DNA of 64,000 bases from an uncultured Bryobacteraceae bacterium (GTDB lineage: Bacteria > Acidobacteriota > Terriglobia > Bryobacterales > Bryobacteraceae), in the NCBI GenBank assembly GCA_938003835.1, contig CALKXJ010000024.1, forward strand, positions 1 to 64,000, read 5' to 3'. The position numbers were made by a program, and so were the translations under genes. The notes under the pieces are model-generated. The model saw nothing but the letters and a program-made list of their open reading frames with translations, was not told the DNA's origin and made no database searches. This document shows, piece by piece, positions 32,701 to 40,838 of this stretch; position 1 is the stretch's first letter, and each line of letters starts with the position of its first letter.

Positions 32701-33804
32701 CCTCCGACGGACAAGAAAGACGTCACCGGCAAGACGCAGACTTTCTGGTTCAGGACCGACTCTGAAGCCCCGCGCCGCCTTGATCCCTGGATGCTGTCGA
32801 GCACCCCCGAGGACGGCGAGAAGCACTACTTCACCTCCGAGGCCCTGAAGATCGTTTTCGGCACCAACAACGTGGCGCGGATCTGGGATGCCTACGGCAA
32901 GCGCCTCCAGGTGCGCATCCGCGCCGCTTCGATGCGCCCGACGCCGTCGAGCGTCGCCGTGCCGCACCCCTTCCCGCTGAACGACTCGACGCTCAAGCCG
33001 GTCGCGGCCAGCGTGCTCTCGCCCTGGGAGGCCGCCGTGACGGACCTGGTCCGCGGAAGCTGCGTCGGGGTGAGTGTCGACCGCACGCGCCACACCATGA
33101 CCACCATCCCGATCCCGCTCGAGCCGTTCACCGATTACGTGCTCGACATCGAAGCTGTCGACAAGAGCGCCCCCGAGAGCGCCTCGGGCCCGAGCATCTG
33201 GCGAAGGAGTTTTTCGACGGGTGCGTTTCCGGGGCTGGAGGATTTCGCCCGGTCGTTCATGATCGCGGCGCTCGAACACCGTTTCGCCCAGCCCGGGGCG
33301 TTGCAGGCGATCGGGCCGATGTTCGCCGCCGCGCCGCCCGAGGGCAGCCAGCTCGACGACGCCCTGATGAACGCGGGCCTCGAGCCGCTCGCCGTGCCCA
33401 AGTTCCCGCGCGTGGTGGTCTTCTGGCAGAGCGGCGCCGGACCTCCCCAGCCGGCGGCCGTGCTGATCGACTCCTCCGAGCCGATGTGGCGCAGCCGCTC
33501 GATTCCGCGCGAGCTTACCGATCCCGGTCCGGCGGGCGGCAGGCGCTACGAACTGGTCCCCGTCGAATGGCTGGCGCTGGCCGAGCAGCCAGGCGGAGAT
33601 GCGGTGGTGGACCGGATCGTCCGCGCCCCCGGCGGGCAGCGCGCCCTGGTGACGCTCAGGCCAAACTCCCGCGGCAAGCGCCTGCGGCTGGCCTTGAAGC
33701 GCATCGCACAGAAGGAACCCTACCTGGACGGCCCCACCGCCACGGACCAGTTCTTTTCCGTGGCCGACTTCCGCTTCGTCCGCGCTCCCTGGGAGGAGGA
33801 TTGA
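26755..33804 (+). CDS. Giant beta-rich multidomain protein with OmpA-like module (cassette gene A)
   Basis: The ATG at 26755 is preceded by GAGGAGGAG (26738-26746, 8-nt spacing) and opens 2349 codons without interruption. No signal peptide or membrane anchor is seen at the N terminus (MPYDLSLFDLITPYILRGD). In order: a beta-rich domain (1-425), a proline linker (426-450), an Ig/PKD-like sandwich (about 460-525), an OmpA-like module (about 530-680: ASITVKGYASFEGDD, NADLARRRALGLRAI), a second proline linker (695-721), a long strand-rich core (about 780-1430) with hydrophobic alternating strands, and a C-terminal third (1430-2349) with several mixed modules. I do not recognise the protein; the core recalls DUF6603-type giant proteins, from memory only. 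Genes B and C follow at 1 and 4 nt, so it leads an operon. Confidence 0.85.
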   Translation: MPYDLSLFDLITPYILRGDSFGAWHAALSTLLVREHEIAVDEAGVVIRGSVSFEGTVRPYLDLSRMTMGIEAENTEGHPQNDASRRAPWIDIRDSKIDFELVVPRVASQKVSTAVAAIGAAPAFQNTAAVLTAYDADPLDAPPSDYPSTEFVLDLLLAAIVLRPPFLRGAKREDDGRLVADPAQEQVSFTLPRIKVRLSQGSGPNDPLLATLVSLGASGLDDPGDIGVAELIRMDPPYAFIGPSDCVGFGFRSGILDLSDGSTPPDVLAQFGFDESWKGLYLPEIRLFVAPEGARDFAVDAGARNLLISFGDDGITGDFELTVLNQGAGPLKLAARFYDSEGRGYSITRESETTASAQLPARTRMVVDVEGGRTPFNVTVSFDGGAPQAGREFDVDLGAATTRLIEIQATDTSSPQKSATLTIQVSRRPVPQLPPPGTGAQPASPPVEVQTTSVTQGGTPVLAPRLRLVSETPATATIALDVDASRAAQTQWTVNGNPAGTQATLTVNVTPGAQVTVRAELPGVAGVSQFTGYYRFDHPKPGTDTQTRSYALDPNNTHTEPAPDEGLTSPWMGGTDVLSALRPVLQSLPAGASITVKGYASFEGDDSEQKRVYNADLARRRALGLRAIIEKLEEEPALQAKNFNLTHAAEMTNWTSQGFPDVSTRRIWWKAVASWTPTNTQGTITDGIVRRAAVQPPPTPTPIKVIDPPPPAPPSPPSWFRMLGAKVRIVRNTFVACEVFGKFDIQTAAENRLAGNLGANPQLAPGRPIGAANTGDGLIDIRVVVQIDDATDTVSVIGYFGADPADIDGLYLWGTLPNEPVTPDPGFARNFFGTTIVFMPLLSAAAGAVANEGALTELLVTGAMLAIPATIAGLGWVKVERVIWYGGELAVRVRPAGPEVTILLDLETALSLELRIGSLRLIEISRTAPLVVRYKAVGIRLGYEPGQPAFQFRPVFDASKGYTIDVSRPGAIRVADPLGQILQILGARIARNNPLLFEIDLGFAIDLGVVSIERARVRMPLDPVGPPELTAFAAGVDIPGALRGRGYLELNEIEIKGQLDLTIVPVQVRVAAGVGVANIPPAQGGPATGVIVALEVEFPVAIPLGNSGLGIYGFLGLFAVNYARNEDAIPASNMAPALAWLKATGGEPTKLEFWKPRVNTWAFGVGAVLGTMGSSIIFNLKGVILLELPGPRLLLMMKANVLMVMPELKDTAEGLILAVIDLDMGRGTLTVGLFIDFKVDPLLQIRIPVEAFFNFNDLKDWHLYLGQYKDPVHARILEVFEGTGYLMISGNGISGIPKLPAVGGFSIATGLHVSFVWGSKSAGLYAELAAGFDALVGFSPFCLAGVMYVRGSLHLFIIGISAWAELRVAVGEDATGNKLSRIEGEICGRIDLFFFSIEGCVGFALGASSVPVADPPPLAIGLKLVSRSPALVVGTGTDKPIDGGIGDGVEAVSAPASGLPVVPLDALPVLMLAFPPLQAPGLKFKGADLNGTPEAPPDGWVGQGDVFFKYTVTQVDLIGPLTSGATPATWWKQKTGDKALAAQLALLSWIPEPTPKAIERSKFLEETVKESWGTVCQPAARPAPVFWTFLAEPLGPSPIGWVLEGEAWPDPPKTVRSAPPDLILRVTERWRSGDSKFDALRGVIPAQVEGAAVRCPRTVRPPARTRVVETPVIPPSVRALPEPSPGFRPEVIAAARGRKLTEVFADEQVSLVDAVRRINSGLAISRSTLARLAAAAPEQPPAAAAAPRRCDSRMLAAPVFDSRRPQPFGGPARLKMVEAGLESRGFKPGPFDDAVIFHTGGVRRATFYLLVHSRVLEARLLVVAQTDSGESLLSQRLVTAADRVPPGAFPAAWIDPQGPWRDDMELLVQHQALLAQAGYSAVVVSVDGVPQTEMIQIGLLAQNPKWHRAISARPFYVAAVEALRNSEMLRFDYDDSEQKKKQGVLETALGPESADQALLLPDTVYGVTVAWDASRERRPQGKPPTDKKDVTGKTQTFWFRTDSEAPRRLDPWMLSSTPEDGEKHYFTSEALKIVFGTNNVARIWDAYGKRLQVRIRAASMRPTPSSVAVPHPFPLNDSTLKPVAASVLSPWEAAVTDLVRGSCVGVSVDRTRHTMTTIPIPLEPFTDYVLDIEAVDKSAPESASGPSIWRRSFSTGAFPGLEDFARSFMIAALEHRFAQPGALQAIGPMFAAAPPEGSQLDDALMNAGLEPLAVPKFPRVVVFWQSGAGPPQPAAVLIDSSEPMWRSRSIPRELTDPGPAGGRRYELVPVEWLALAEQPGGDAVVDRIVRAPGGQRALVTLRPNSRGKRLRLALKRIAQKEPYLDGPTATDQFFSVADFRFVRAPWEED

Positions 33805-33805
33805 G

Positions 33806-36800
33806 ATGGCGCGCATTGTGGACACCACCCGCTTCCAGGCCGAAGGCGCCTTGATCGACTGGCTCGTGGTAGCGCGGCGTCTGGGACAGCTCGAGACGGC
33901 CGCCTTGGCGGGAATCCACATCCCGCGCGTTCTCCAGTTGCGCTGGATGATTCGCGGCGACCTGGGACTGCCCAGCGGCCCCTTCATCGTCTGGCGCCGC
34001 CCGCGCAAAGAAAAGCAACTCGCCCCGCTCAGCGTCGAGAGCTCCACGCTGGGCTTCCTCGGCGGGGTGCGCCTGGTGGACTGGCACGAGACGATGTCGG
34101 CGGTCGAAGTCGACGTGAGCGGCGGCGCGGGCGGCGTCTTCGCCTTCCTCGGCTCGCCACAGTTGCTCAACGTCGTCGCCATCGCGAATGCGCCCGGGGG
34201 CGCGGCGACCCTCCAGCTATCGGCTCCCGCCATGGACGGGTTGATCGTCGCCCCAGGCGTCAGCATCAACGCGGTGCGGGGCATACCCGCCAACGACTAT
34301 TCCGCGCTGGCCGGTTGGGAAAAACTCGAGCTGGTGGGCCTGCCGGTGCCGCAGGCGCCGTGGGCCGGAGTGGGTCATCATGCCGGAGCCCAGGGAATGG
34401 TCGCGGCGTTGACGACGCCCCAGAATGCCGCGCTCGAGCGCCTCAAACGCGGCGCGCCGCCCATCGGCTGGGGAGCCCTGATCGAGCCCGGCCGGCCCGC
34501 ACCGCCTTGGATCTCGCCGGACTTCCTCGCCCTGATTGGGACCTTGAACGCGGAGCTGCTCGACCATCTCCGCCCGATCGTCGCCTCCTTCCCGCCAAAC
34601 CAGCAGATCGCCCAGCAGCGTGATGTGCCGGTGCCGCCGCCGGAGAACGCCTCCGGGCAGCAGATGTCGGGCGCGGGCGGAACCTCGAAGGTTTCCCCCC
34701 TCGGGTTGACTCTGATCAGCGCGGGCACGGATCCGCACCTGGCGCTGGCGCTCGGCTTCGGGACCGCCTATCCGGTGATCCCGGCGGGAGTGACCGGCAT
34801 CGCCATGCTGCCGGACGCCATGAGCTTCGACTACATGATCACGGCGGAGTGGCAGAAGGGCCTGGACGGGGTCTCGGAGCCGGTCGAGTACGCCGCGCTG
34901 GTGCCCGCGCCCGCCCTGGCGATCGCTCCGCCCGCCCCTGCCAACCCGGTTACGGAACTGATGGGGCATCTGCGGCCTCTGGCAAGCGACGCCGACTGGC
35001 GTTGTTCGATCCGCGTAAGCTGGGACCGCCCGCTTCCGATTCCGCTCTTCCGGCCGCGAACTTACGCATTCGCACGCGTGGGAGTCACTCCGCCCGAGCC
35101 GCCCGCCGCGCTGATGGAGAAACGCGCGGGCGCCTGGGCGCCTCACACCATCAATGAGACGATCAACCCCCCGGATCCCGAGTCCTGGCGGCTGCATGCA
35201 GTGGATCGCGAACTGCCGATCCCATCCAACCCCGGCCTGCGCACGCACAAGTATGCCGTCGCCCACCAGGATCTCTACGGCCAGTGGAGCAACTGGACTC
35301 CGGTGAACGCCGTGGCGGTGCAGCCGGCCCCGGACCGGGTGCGCATTGTCAACGCGGAACTCAAGGCGACGCCGCCCGCCTCGGGACCCGTCTGCCCGGG
35401 GACGCTTGTCATCGAGTTTCTCTGGGACTGGCGCATCCGGCGCCCGCTCAAGATCCGCTTCGCCGGGCGCCTCTATCCGGCCGCCTTCCATGGCTCGCCT
35501 CCGCCAAGCACCGCGGTTCCGGCGGGACTTCAGCGTTCGCTCAGCGGGGCCGACCCGTTCGTCGAAGTGAACTTCTCTGGCGACGTTCCGTCCGTGGCCG
35601 GCGCGACTATCATCGGGCTCAACGAGGCGGGCGACGCGCAAGTACCCTTCGGCCCCGCGCAGGGCAGCGAAGGGCGCCGCTACCGGATGACGATTCCGGG
35701 CTTCAGCCTGAACTTCGCCTCCACGGGCCACATCGGCCTGGCGCTCTGGGCGCAGGGACAGGAGCGGATTCCGCCGCAGCGCACCGGCCCGTGGTCGGCC
35801 GAGCCCAGCGTGATCTCGGTTTCCGATCCCCGCCCGCCGGTGCTCGCCCCGGATATCGTCACGCTGGCGAGCCTGCCGGACGCCTCCGGCGAGTGCCACG
35901 CCCGGCTCTCCTGGGCGCCTTCGCCCGGCGCCGCCGGCTACTTCCTCTACGAATCGACGGAAACCAAGATTCTGCTGGCGAACGGTTTGAGTGAGCCGAC
36001 GCCGGAGATGACGCTCTCGGCGCGCCTGACGCGCATCAAGCAGGCCTTCCGGAACAATCCGTCGCGCCGCGAGTTCACCCGGCGCAACGCCCGGCTGATC
36101 AACGCGACAAGCACTGACATCACGCTGCCGCGCGGCTCGACGGCGATTCACGTCTTTGTCGTGCTCGGCGTGAGCGCCGGCCAGGTGGAGGCCAACTGGC
36201 CGTCCGGCCCCAACGCCGACGACGCGCTCCAGGCGTTTGCCGCGCCGCGCGTCGTTGCGCCCGCGGCGCCGGCGCTCGAGGCGAAGACCTTTCTTGACAC
36301 GACGGTGACACCCAACGTCTACCGGGTGCGCCTCGAAGCTCGGACGCGTAAAGGCGCGCGCGTGGCGCGGCTCGATCTGCACCGCGTGCGTGTCGACGAC
36401 GCGGCCAGGGAACTGAATACAATGGGGCCGCCGGTGATTGCGGTGAGTGCGGGAACTCCCGGATGGACGCTCACCGAGGAGAGCGATACCTTTGGCGCGC
36501 ATATCGCCTCGGCCGTCGGCGTCGATACGCCCCCAGGCTCCTGGCGGCGCGTCTGGTACCGCGTGGTCGCCTGGTCGGCCAGAGACGCGCTCCGCGGCAA
36601 TCTTCCCGGCAAGAGCCCGGCAAGCAACGCCTGCTGGGTGGTGGTTCCGCCGCCCGACCCGCCCCCGCTGTCGGCCCTGCAACTCGATGCTCCATCGGGA
36701 GGCGGGCCGGCCGAGGTGCTGGTGAAGTGGACCAGCAGCGCGCCGCTCAAGAAGACGCCGCTCGGCCCGCACCTGCTCTCGATCCGCGCCGCCGTGATCG

Positions 36801-37441
36801 GCTCGCCGGCCGGCACGCCGCCGCTCATCGCCTATGAGGGACCACTCGACAAGCTCGCCACGGCGCAACCGGCCACCGGTTCAGGCGCCTGGCGTGCCGG
36901 CGGCTCTCCCCCCGGCCCGTTCGAATACCGGGCGATTCTGCGGCGCGCCTCCCTCACCGACCGCGTCGAGTTCGCCATACGCATCACCGATCCGGTGGGC
37001 CGCACCTCCGAGCGGCTTCTGACCATTGAAGCGGGAAGCGTGCTGCCACCGCCGGTGCTCGAACAGTTCGTCCTCACGCCTAGCGTCACGCCGCCGGGAA
37101 CGATGCTCTCCTGGATGAGCGACGCGCCGCTCGAGGCATTCGAAGCCGGCGCTTACATGCTGCGCGTCACGGTACTGCGCCCGCCGCGGCGGCTGTTTCT
37201 GCCGCTCGGTCCGCTGGTGCCCCAGCCCCCGTTGATCTTACAGCTCGCCCTGGGCGACATCCCGCTCGACGAGCCGGGTCCGGTGCCCCCGGGAGTCGAT
37301 CCGCTGCGCGTCAGAAGGATGCCCGGCCCGGGCCCCAAATACTCCTATTACGCTTTCTGCCGCGTGCCCGCCAGGCAGTTCATCGTTCGCTTGACGGCGC
37401 CGGACGACCGCTTGGTCGAACATGTCCAGCAAGTGAGTTGA
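33806..37441 (+). CDS. Large Fn3-like repeat protein of unknown function (cassette gene B)
   Basis: The ATG lies 1 nt after the stop of gene A, with GGGAGGAGGA at 33791-33800 as its ribosome-binding site, and the product has 1211 residues. No signal peptide is present. The N-terminal 250 residues form an unfamiliar domain (QLRWMIRGDLGLPSGPFIVWRRP). From about residue 385 on, several beta-sandwich modules resemble fibronectin type III, for example YAVAHQDLYGQWSNWTPV near residue 475, GECHARLSWAPSPGAAGYFLYES near 695, and a last one near 1075 (PPGTMLSWMSDAPLEAFEAG). Proline-rich joints separate them. Such modules usually space out or bind ligands in large assemblies. The function is unknown; operon position suggests a structural partner of A and C. 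Confidence 0.82.
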   Translation: MARIVDTTRFQAEGALIDWLVVARRLGQLETAALAGIHIPRVLQLRWMIRGDLGLPSGPFIVWRRPRKEKQLAPLSVESSTLGFLGGVRLVDWHETMSAVEVDVSGGAGGVFAFLGSPQLLNVVAIANAPGGAATLQLSAPAMDGLIVAPGVSINAVRGIPANDYSALAGWEKLELVGLPVPQAPWAGVGHHAGAQGMVAALTTPQNAALERLKRGAPPIGWGALIEPGRPAPPWISPDFLALIGTLNAELLDHLRPIVASFPPNQQIAQQRDVPVPPPENASGQQMSGAGGTSKVSPLGLTLISAGTDPHLALALGFGTAYPVIPAGVTGIAMLPDAMSFDYMITAEWQKGLDGVSEPVEYAALVPAPALAIAPPAPANPVTELMGHLRPLASDADWRCSIRVSWDRPLPIPLFRPRTYAFARVGVTPPEPPAALMEKRAGAWAPHTINETINPPDPESWRLHAVDRELPIPSNPGLRTHKYAVAHQDLYGQWSNWTPVNAVAVQPAPDRVRIVNAELKATPPASGPVCPGTLVIEFLWDWRIRRPLKIRFAGRLYPAAFHGSPPPSTAVPAGLQRSLSGADPFVEVNFSGDVPSVAGATIIGLNEAGDAQVPFGPAQGSEGRRYRMTIPGFSLNFASTGHIGLALWAQGQERIPPQRTGPWSAEPSVISVSDPRPPVLAPDIVTLASLPDASGECHARLSWAPSPGAAGYFLYESTETKILLANGLSEPTPEMTLSARLTRIKQAFRNNPSRREFTRRNARLINATSTDITLPRGSTAIHVFVVLGVSAGQVEANWPSGPNADDALQAFAAPRVVAPAAPALEAKTFLDTTVTPNVYRVRLEARTRKGARVARLDLHRVRVDDAARELNTMGPPVIAVSAGTPGWTLTEESDTFGAHIASAVGVDTPPGSWRRVWYRVVAWSARDALRGNLPGKSPASNACWVVVPPPDPPPLSALQLDAPSGGGPAEVLVKWTSSAPLKKTPLGPHLLSIRAAVIGSPAGTPPLIAYEGPLDKLATAQPATGSGAWRAGGSPPGPFEYRAILRRASLTDRVEFAIRITDPVGRTSERLLTIEAGSVLPPPVLEQFVLTPSVTPPGTMLSWMSDAPLEAFEAGAYMLRVTVLRPPRRLFLPLGPLVPQPPLILQLALGDIPLDEPGPVPPGVDPLRVRRMPGPGPKYSYYAFCRVPARQFIVRLTAPDDRLVEHVQQVS

Positions 37442-37445
37442 CGCC

Positions 37446-40400
37446 ATGGGCAGCTTTCCGATCACGACCCTGACGCCGCAGGCAGCCCAGCAGCGGCTTC
37501 AGAACGACGGCCTGGGCACGCTTGGCCTGACCACAGTGCGCCTGAGCCCGCGCTGGGCCGATCTGACGCCGGGCGCGGGCGATTACGATGCGGCGGCGCT
37601 CACGCTGAACATCGCAGGCACGCTGCGCGCTCCGTTTCTGGGCATCCTGACCTTCGCGTTTTCCCCGGCGCAGGCGACGCTGGCCTCCGATGTCGGCGAG
37701 GCCGATACGACACTGGCGCTCGCCGCGGGCACGGGAGCGGCCTTTCCTTCGCCTGCTTCCGGCGCGGTGATGCTCGAGCTCACGAGCGCCTCCGGCACCA
37801 AGCGCGAGATCGTGGCCTGCACGGCGCGCGCCGGCGATTCGCTGACAGTCACGCGGGGCATGGAGGGCACGGCGCGGCAAGCCTTTTCCGCCGGGGACCG
37901 AATCAGGCTCCGCCTGGGGGCGGGCGCGCGCACGACGGAATTCATCGGCGCCGACGGCGACCCGCTTTCCGGCCCCTGCGCCGTGCTGCGGCTGCACCCG
38001 CAGGCGGTGCTGCGGCTGGAGCGGCTGGCCGCGGTGCGCTACGCCCAGCCGGGCGATCCACCCATCCGGCCGGTCCCCTGGGCGATGGTGGTTCGCGGCG
38101 CTCAGGGCTTCACCACCTCCCGCTGGTACGAGCCGGACGAGGTGATGGCCGGCATCAGCGGCGCAATCTCCTTCCATGACGGCCGCGGCTGGATCATCGA
38201 CCCGATCTACGTGGCCGCGATGTTCTCCGATCTGCTCACGGCGCTGCCGGGCCTGGCGCCTGCAACGGTCAGCGGTCCGGCGAACGGCGCAGGCGGCGTC
38301 ACCCAGATCGCCGCGCTCGGCGGCGCGGGCACGCTCGTGCACGTGGTCGATCCGCACGGCAACCTGTACCGGCCGGCCACGCCGGGAGCAACGCTCGAGA
38401 CGGTCGATGCCGGCGACAACGTCACCGGCACGGTTCCCGCAAGCGGCCTGTTCCACCTGGCCGCGGGAAATCGGATCCGAGCCGCCGCAAGCGATCAGGG
38501 CCGCCTGCGCTGGGGCTGGGCCACTTTCGGCACGCTCGGCCGGGCGCCGCTTGCGCCGCCCGCTTTGCCCGCCGGCGTCAGCCTGCCAAAACAGTTCTTC
38601 CGCCTGATGGCCGTCGATGCCGAATGGACGCTGCTCGGCAATCGCACGGCGGCGATGGTCCTCGGCGTCGGCCCGGACGATGGGCGCATTCCGGCCGACC
38701 TACTGCCTCGCGTGCGCGACCAGGTGCGGATCGATTATCTGGCCGACGGGCCGGACACGCTGGGCGAGATCGAGGCGGTGCTGAACCGGCCGTCGCAGTC
38801 GATGATCCTGGCCGTCTCCCCGGCCATCGACCAGACCATGGCGCTGCCGCCCGGGCGGGGTCCGAACGCCCACTGGCCGGCCTTTCCGCCGCCCAATACC
38901 AACGCCGGATTCCCGTCACCGCCGTCGCTTGGGTCCGGCTCAGTGACGGCGGCTTTCACGGCAACCAACGACGTCGTGGTCACCCTCGCACCAGGCATCG
39001 CGCCCGACGGCGCGCACGTGCGGATCTATCCGCGCCAGTTCGTCGAGATCGCGGCGATTGCGGCCGAGCCCTCCTTCCTGCGGGCCGATGGCGGCGCGGC
39101 CCTCGCCTCGGGATCGGCGCCCGTACAGGTACTGCTGCCGAACCCGTTCCGGCTGGCGCAAGGACAGGCGCGGCCCAGCCCGGCCGTCCTCACCATGGAC
39201 ATCGTCATCGCGCCGCGCCTGGGCGTGCGGCGGCTGTTCGGAAGCGTGGCAGTGAATGTGGCCGCCGGGCCCGCGGCCCCGCCGGCGGATCCGTTCTCGG
39301 TGGCGCCGGGCACGACCGTGCTGAGCGCCTTGCTGCCGCAAATGCAAGGGCTCGCTCCGTCGCCTCTGTTCGGCATTCCCCCGCCGGCGCCGCCCCCGCC
39401 GGGTCCGCCGCCGGCGAACATCCTCGATCTGGTCCTGAGCCTGGCCGCGGAGCCCTCGCCGCGCCAGGCGCCACGGCTGCCGACCATGGGCCGGCTGGAG
39501 ACAATCGCCGTTACCGGAACCACCGGCCCGGGCGCGCCGCAACCCGCAGGGACACTCCTGTGGGATGGGGTACTCAGCGGCGGACGGCTGGCGCGCGAGA
39601 GCCGCTCGGCGCTGCACGAAGCGGGCAACCCGGGCAATCCCGCCGGGCCGGACGTGCACGCCCCCGGCGTGCGCGTCAGCGGCGCGCTCGCCTACGACCT
39701 GGCCCGGCATGCGCTCAAGCGCGTGCAGCCGATCATTCCGCTTCCGAGCACCGCCGGCACGAATCCGGGCTGGGTGGCAGCCTCGCTCGGCGATAATTTC
39801 AATGCTCCGGATGACTCGGCCGGCGCCGAGACCGGCATCGGCGTGCTGCTCGAGACCGTCGCCGCCCATTGCGAGACGCCCTGGCTGGCGGGCCTGACGC
39901 CGCCTGCGCCCGGCCTGACTGTGCAGCAGCTCATCAACGACGCCGCCTCTCAGATGGGACTCCCCTCGCCCTCGATCAGCGTCAGCATCCAGAACGAGCC
40001 GAGGGTGCAGCGGGAGATCCGGCGCGAGTTCTTCGTGGCGCGACACGGCCTGCGCGACGCCCAGTGGTCGCTGCGGCGCGCCATCGCCGAAGCGCGCGAG
40101 CTCGTCTACATCGAGTCGCCGCAGTTCGCCCGAACGGCCCGGCCCGACGGGGCGCCGCAGCCGTTCGAGGTGGATCTGGTGGCGGAGCTCGCCGCCAGTC
40201 TCGCCGCGCACCCGAACCTCCGCGTGCTCATCTGCACGCCGCGCGATCCGGATTTCGCGACGAATTTCAAGGGCTGGTGGCGCCAGCACTACCAGGCGCG
40301 CGTGGAGGCGCTTGGCATGTTGCTGGCCGCCGCGCCGGACCGCGTCGCGCTCTTTCATCCCGTGGGCTTCCCGGGCCGCACCGCCTTCATCCGTACGACT

Positions 40401-40820
40401 TCGGTGATCGTCGACGACGTCTGGTGCCTGGTGGGCGCCAGCCACTTCCGGCGGCGCGGCATGACTTTCGACGGCTCGGCTGCAATCGCCAGCTTCGACT
40501 GCCGGCTCGAGCACGGCTATTCGAGGAGAGTGCGCGAGTACCGCCGCGCATTGATGGCGGCAAAACTCAAGGTGCAAGCCCCGGCGCCCGGCACGGCCCC
40601 GGGCGGCGACTGGCTGCGGTTGGCGCGGCCGGATTCGGCCTTCGACCTGGTGGCGGACCTGCTCGCCCAGGGCGGCCTCGGGCGCATCCAGCCGCTCTAT
40701 GCCGGCCCTTCAGACACCACGGTGCTGCCCGCGGGCGCCAACATCGCCGACCCGGACGGCTCGACGGGCGCCAGCTTCGTCACCACCTTCGCCGGAATGC
40801 TCAACGAGGCGGGCGACTGA
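37446..40820 (+). CDS. Large protein with phage-tail-type module and degenerate phospholipase-D-like C terminus (cassette gene C)
   Basis: The product has 1124 residues and starts 4 nt after gene B, without a signal peptide. Residues 78-160 read like a module common in phage tail and fibre proteins: repeated T/A strands, then LTVTRGMEGTARQAFSAGDRIRLRL in pieces. A proline-rich hinge (PPAPPPPGPPPAN, near 655) separates the middle from a C-terminal phospholipase-D-like half. That half has AIAEARELVYIESPQFA (about 880) and VIVDDVWCLVGASHFRRRGMTFDG (about 987-1012), matching the second HKD region of bacterial PLDs. The expected His and Lys before VDD are replaced (IRTTSVIVDD), so catalysis is doubtful. 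The role is unknown; it may be a structural or binding derivative. Confidence 0.83.
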   Translation: MGSFPITTLTPQAAQQRLQNDGLGTLGLTTVRLSPRWADLTPGAGDYDAAALTLNIAGTLRAPFLGILTFAFSPAQATLASDVGEADTTLALAAGTGAAFPSPASGAVMLELTSASGTKREIVACTARAGDSLTVTRGMEGTARQAFSAGDRIRLRLGAGARTTEFIGADGDPLSGPCAVLRLHPQAVLRLERLAAVRYAQPGDPPIRPVPWAMVVRGAQGFTTSRWYEPDEVMAGISGAISFHDGRGWIIDPIYVAAMFSDLLTALPGLAPATVSGPANGAGGVTQIAALGGAGTLVHVVDPHGNLYRPATPGATLETVDAGDNVTGTVPASGLFHLAAGNRIRAAASDQGRLRWGWATFGTLGRAPLAPPALPAGVSLPKQFFRLMAVDAEWTLLGNRTAAMVLGVGPDDGRIPADLLPRVRDQVRIDYLADGPDTLGEIEAVLNRPSQSMILAVSPAIDQTMALPPGRGPNAHWPAFPPPNTNAGFPSPPSLGSGSVTAAFTATNDVVVTLAPGIAPDGAHVRIYPRQFVEIAAIAAEPSFLRADGGAALASGSAPVQVLLPNPFRLAQGQARPSPAVLTMDIVIAPRLGVRRLFGSVAVNVAAGPAAPPADPFSVAPGTTVLSALLPQMQGLAPSPLFGIPPPAPPPPGPPPANILDLVLSLAAEPSPRQAPRLPTMGRLETIAVTGTTGPGAPQPAGTLLWDGVLSGGRLARESRSALHEAGNPGNPAGPDVHAPGVRVSGALAYDLARHALKRVQPIIPLPSTAGTNPGWVAASLGDNFNAPDDSAGAETGIGVLLETVAAHCETPWLAGLTPPAPGLTVQQLINDAASQMGLPSPSISVSIQNEPRVQREIRREFFVARHGLRDAQWSLRRAIAEARELVYIESPQFARTARPDGAPQPFEVDLVAELAASLAAHPNLRVLICTPRDPDFATNFKGWWRQHYQARVEALGMLLAAAPDRVALFHPVGFPGRTAFIRTTSVIVDDVWCLVGASHFRRRGMTFDGSAAIASFDCRLEHGYSRRVREYRRALMAAKLKVQAPAPGTAPGGDWLRLARPDSAFDLVADLLAQGGLGRIQPLYAGPSDTTVLPAGANIADPDGSTGASFVTTFAGMLNEAGD

Positions 40821-40838
40821 GCGCGCGGAACCCGAGCC

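Noticed and set aside
26755-40820. A complete contractile injection system or prophage
   Set aside because: A tail-type module is present, but sheath, tube, baseplate, terminase, capsid and AAA+ genes are all missing from the window.
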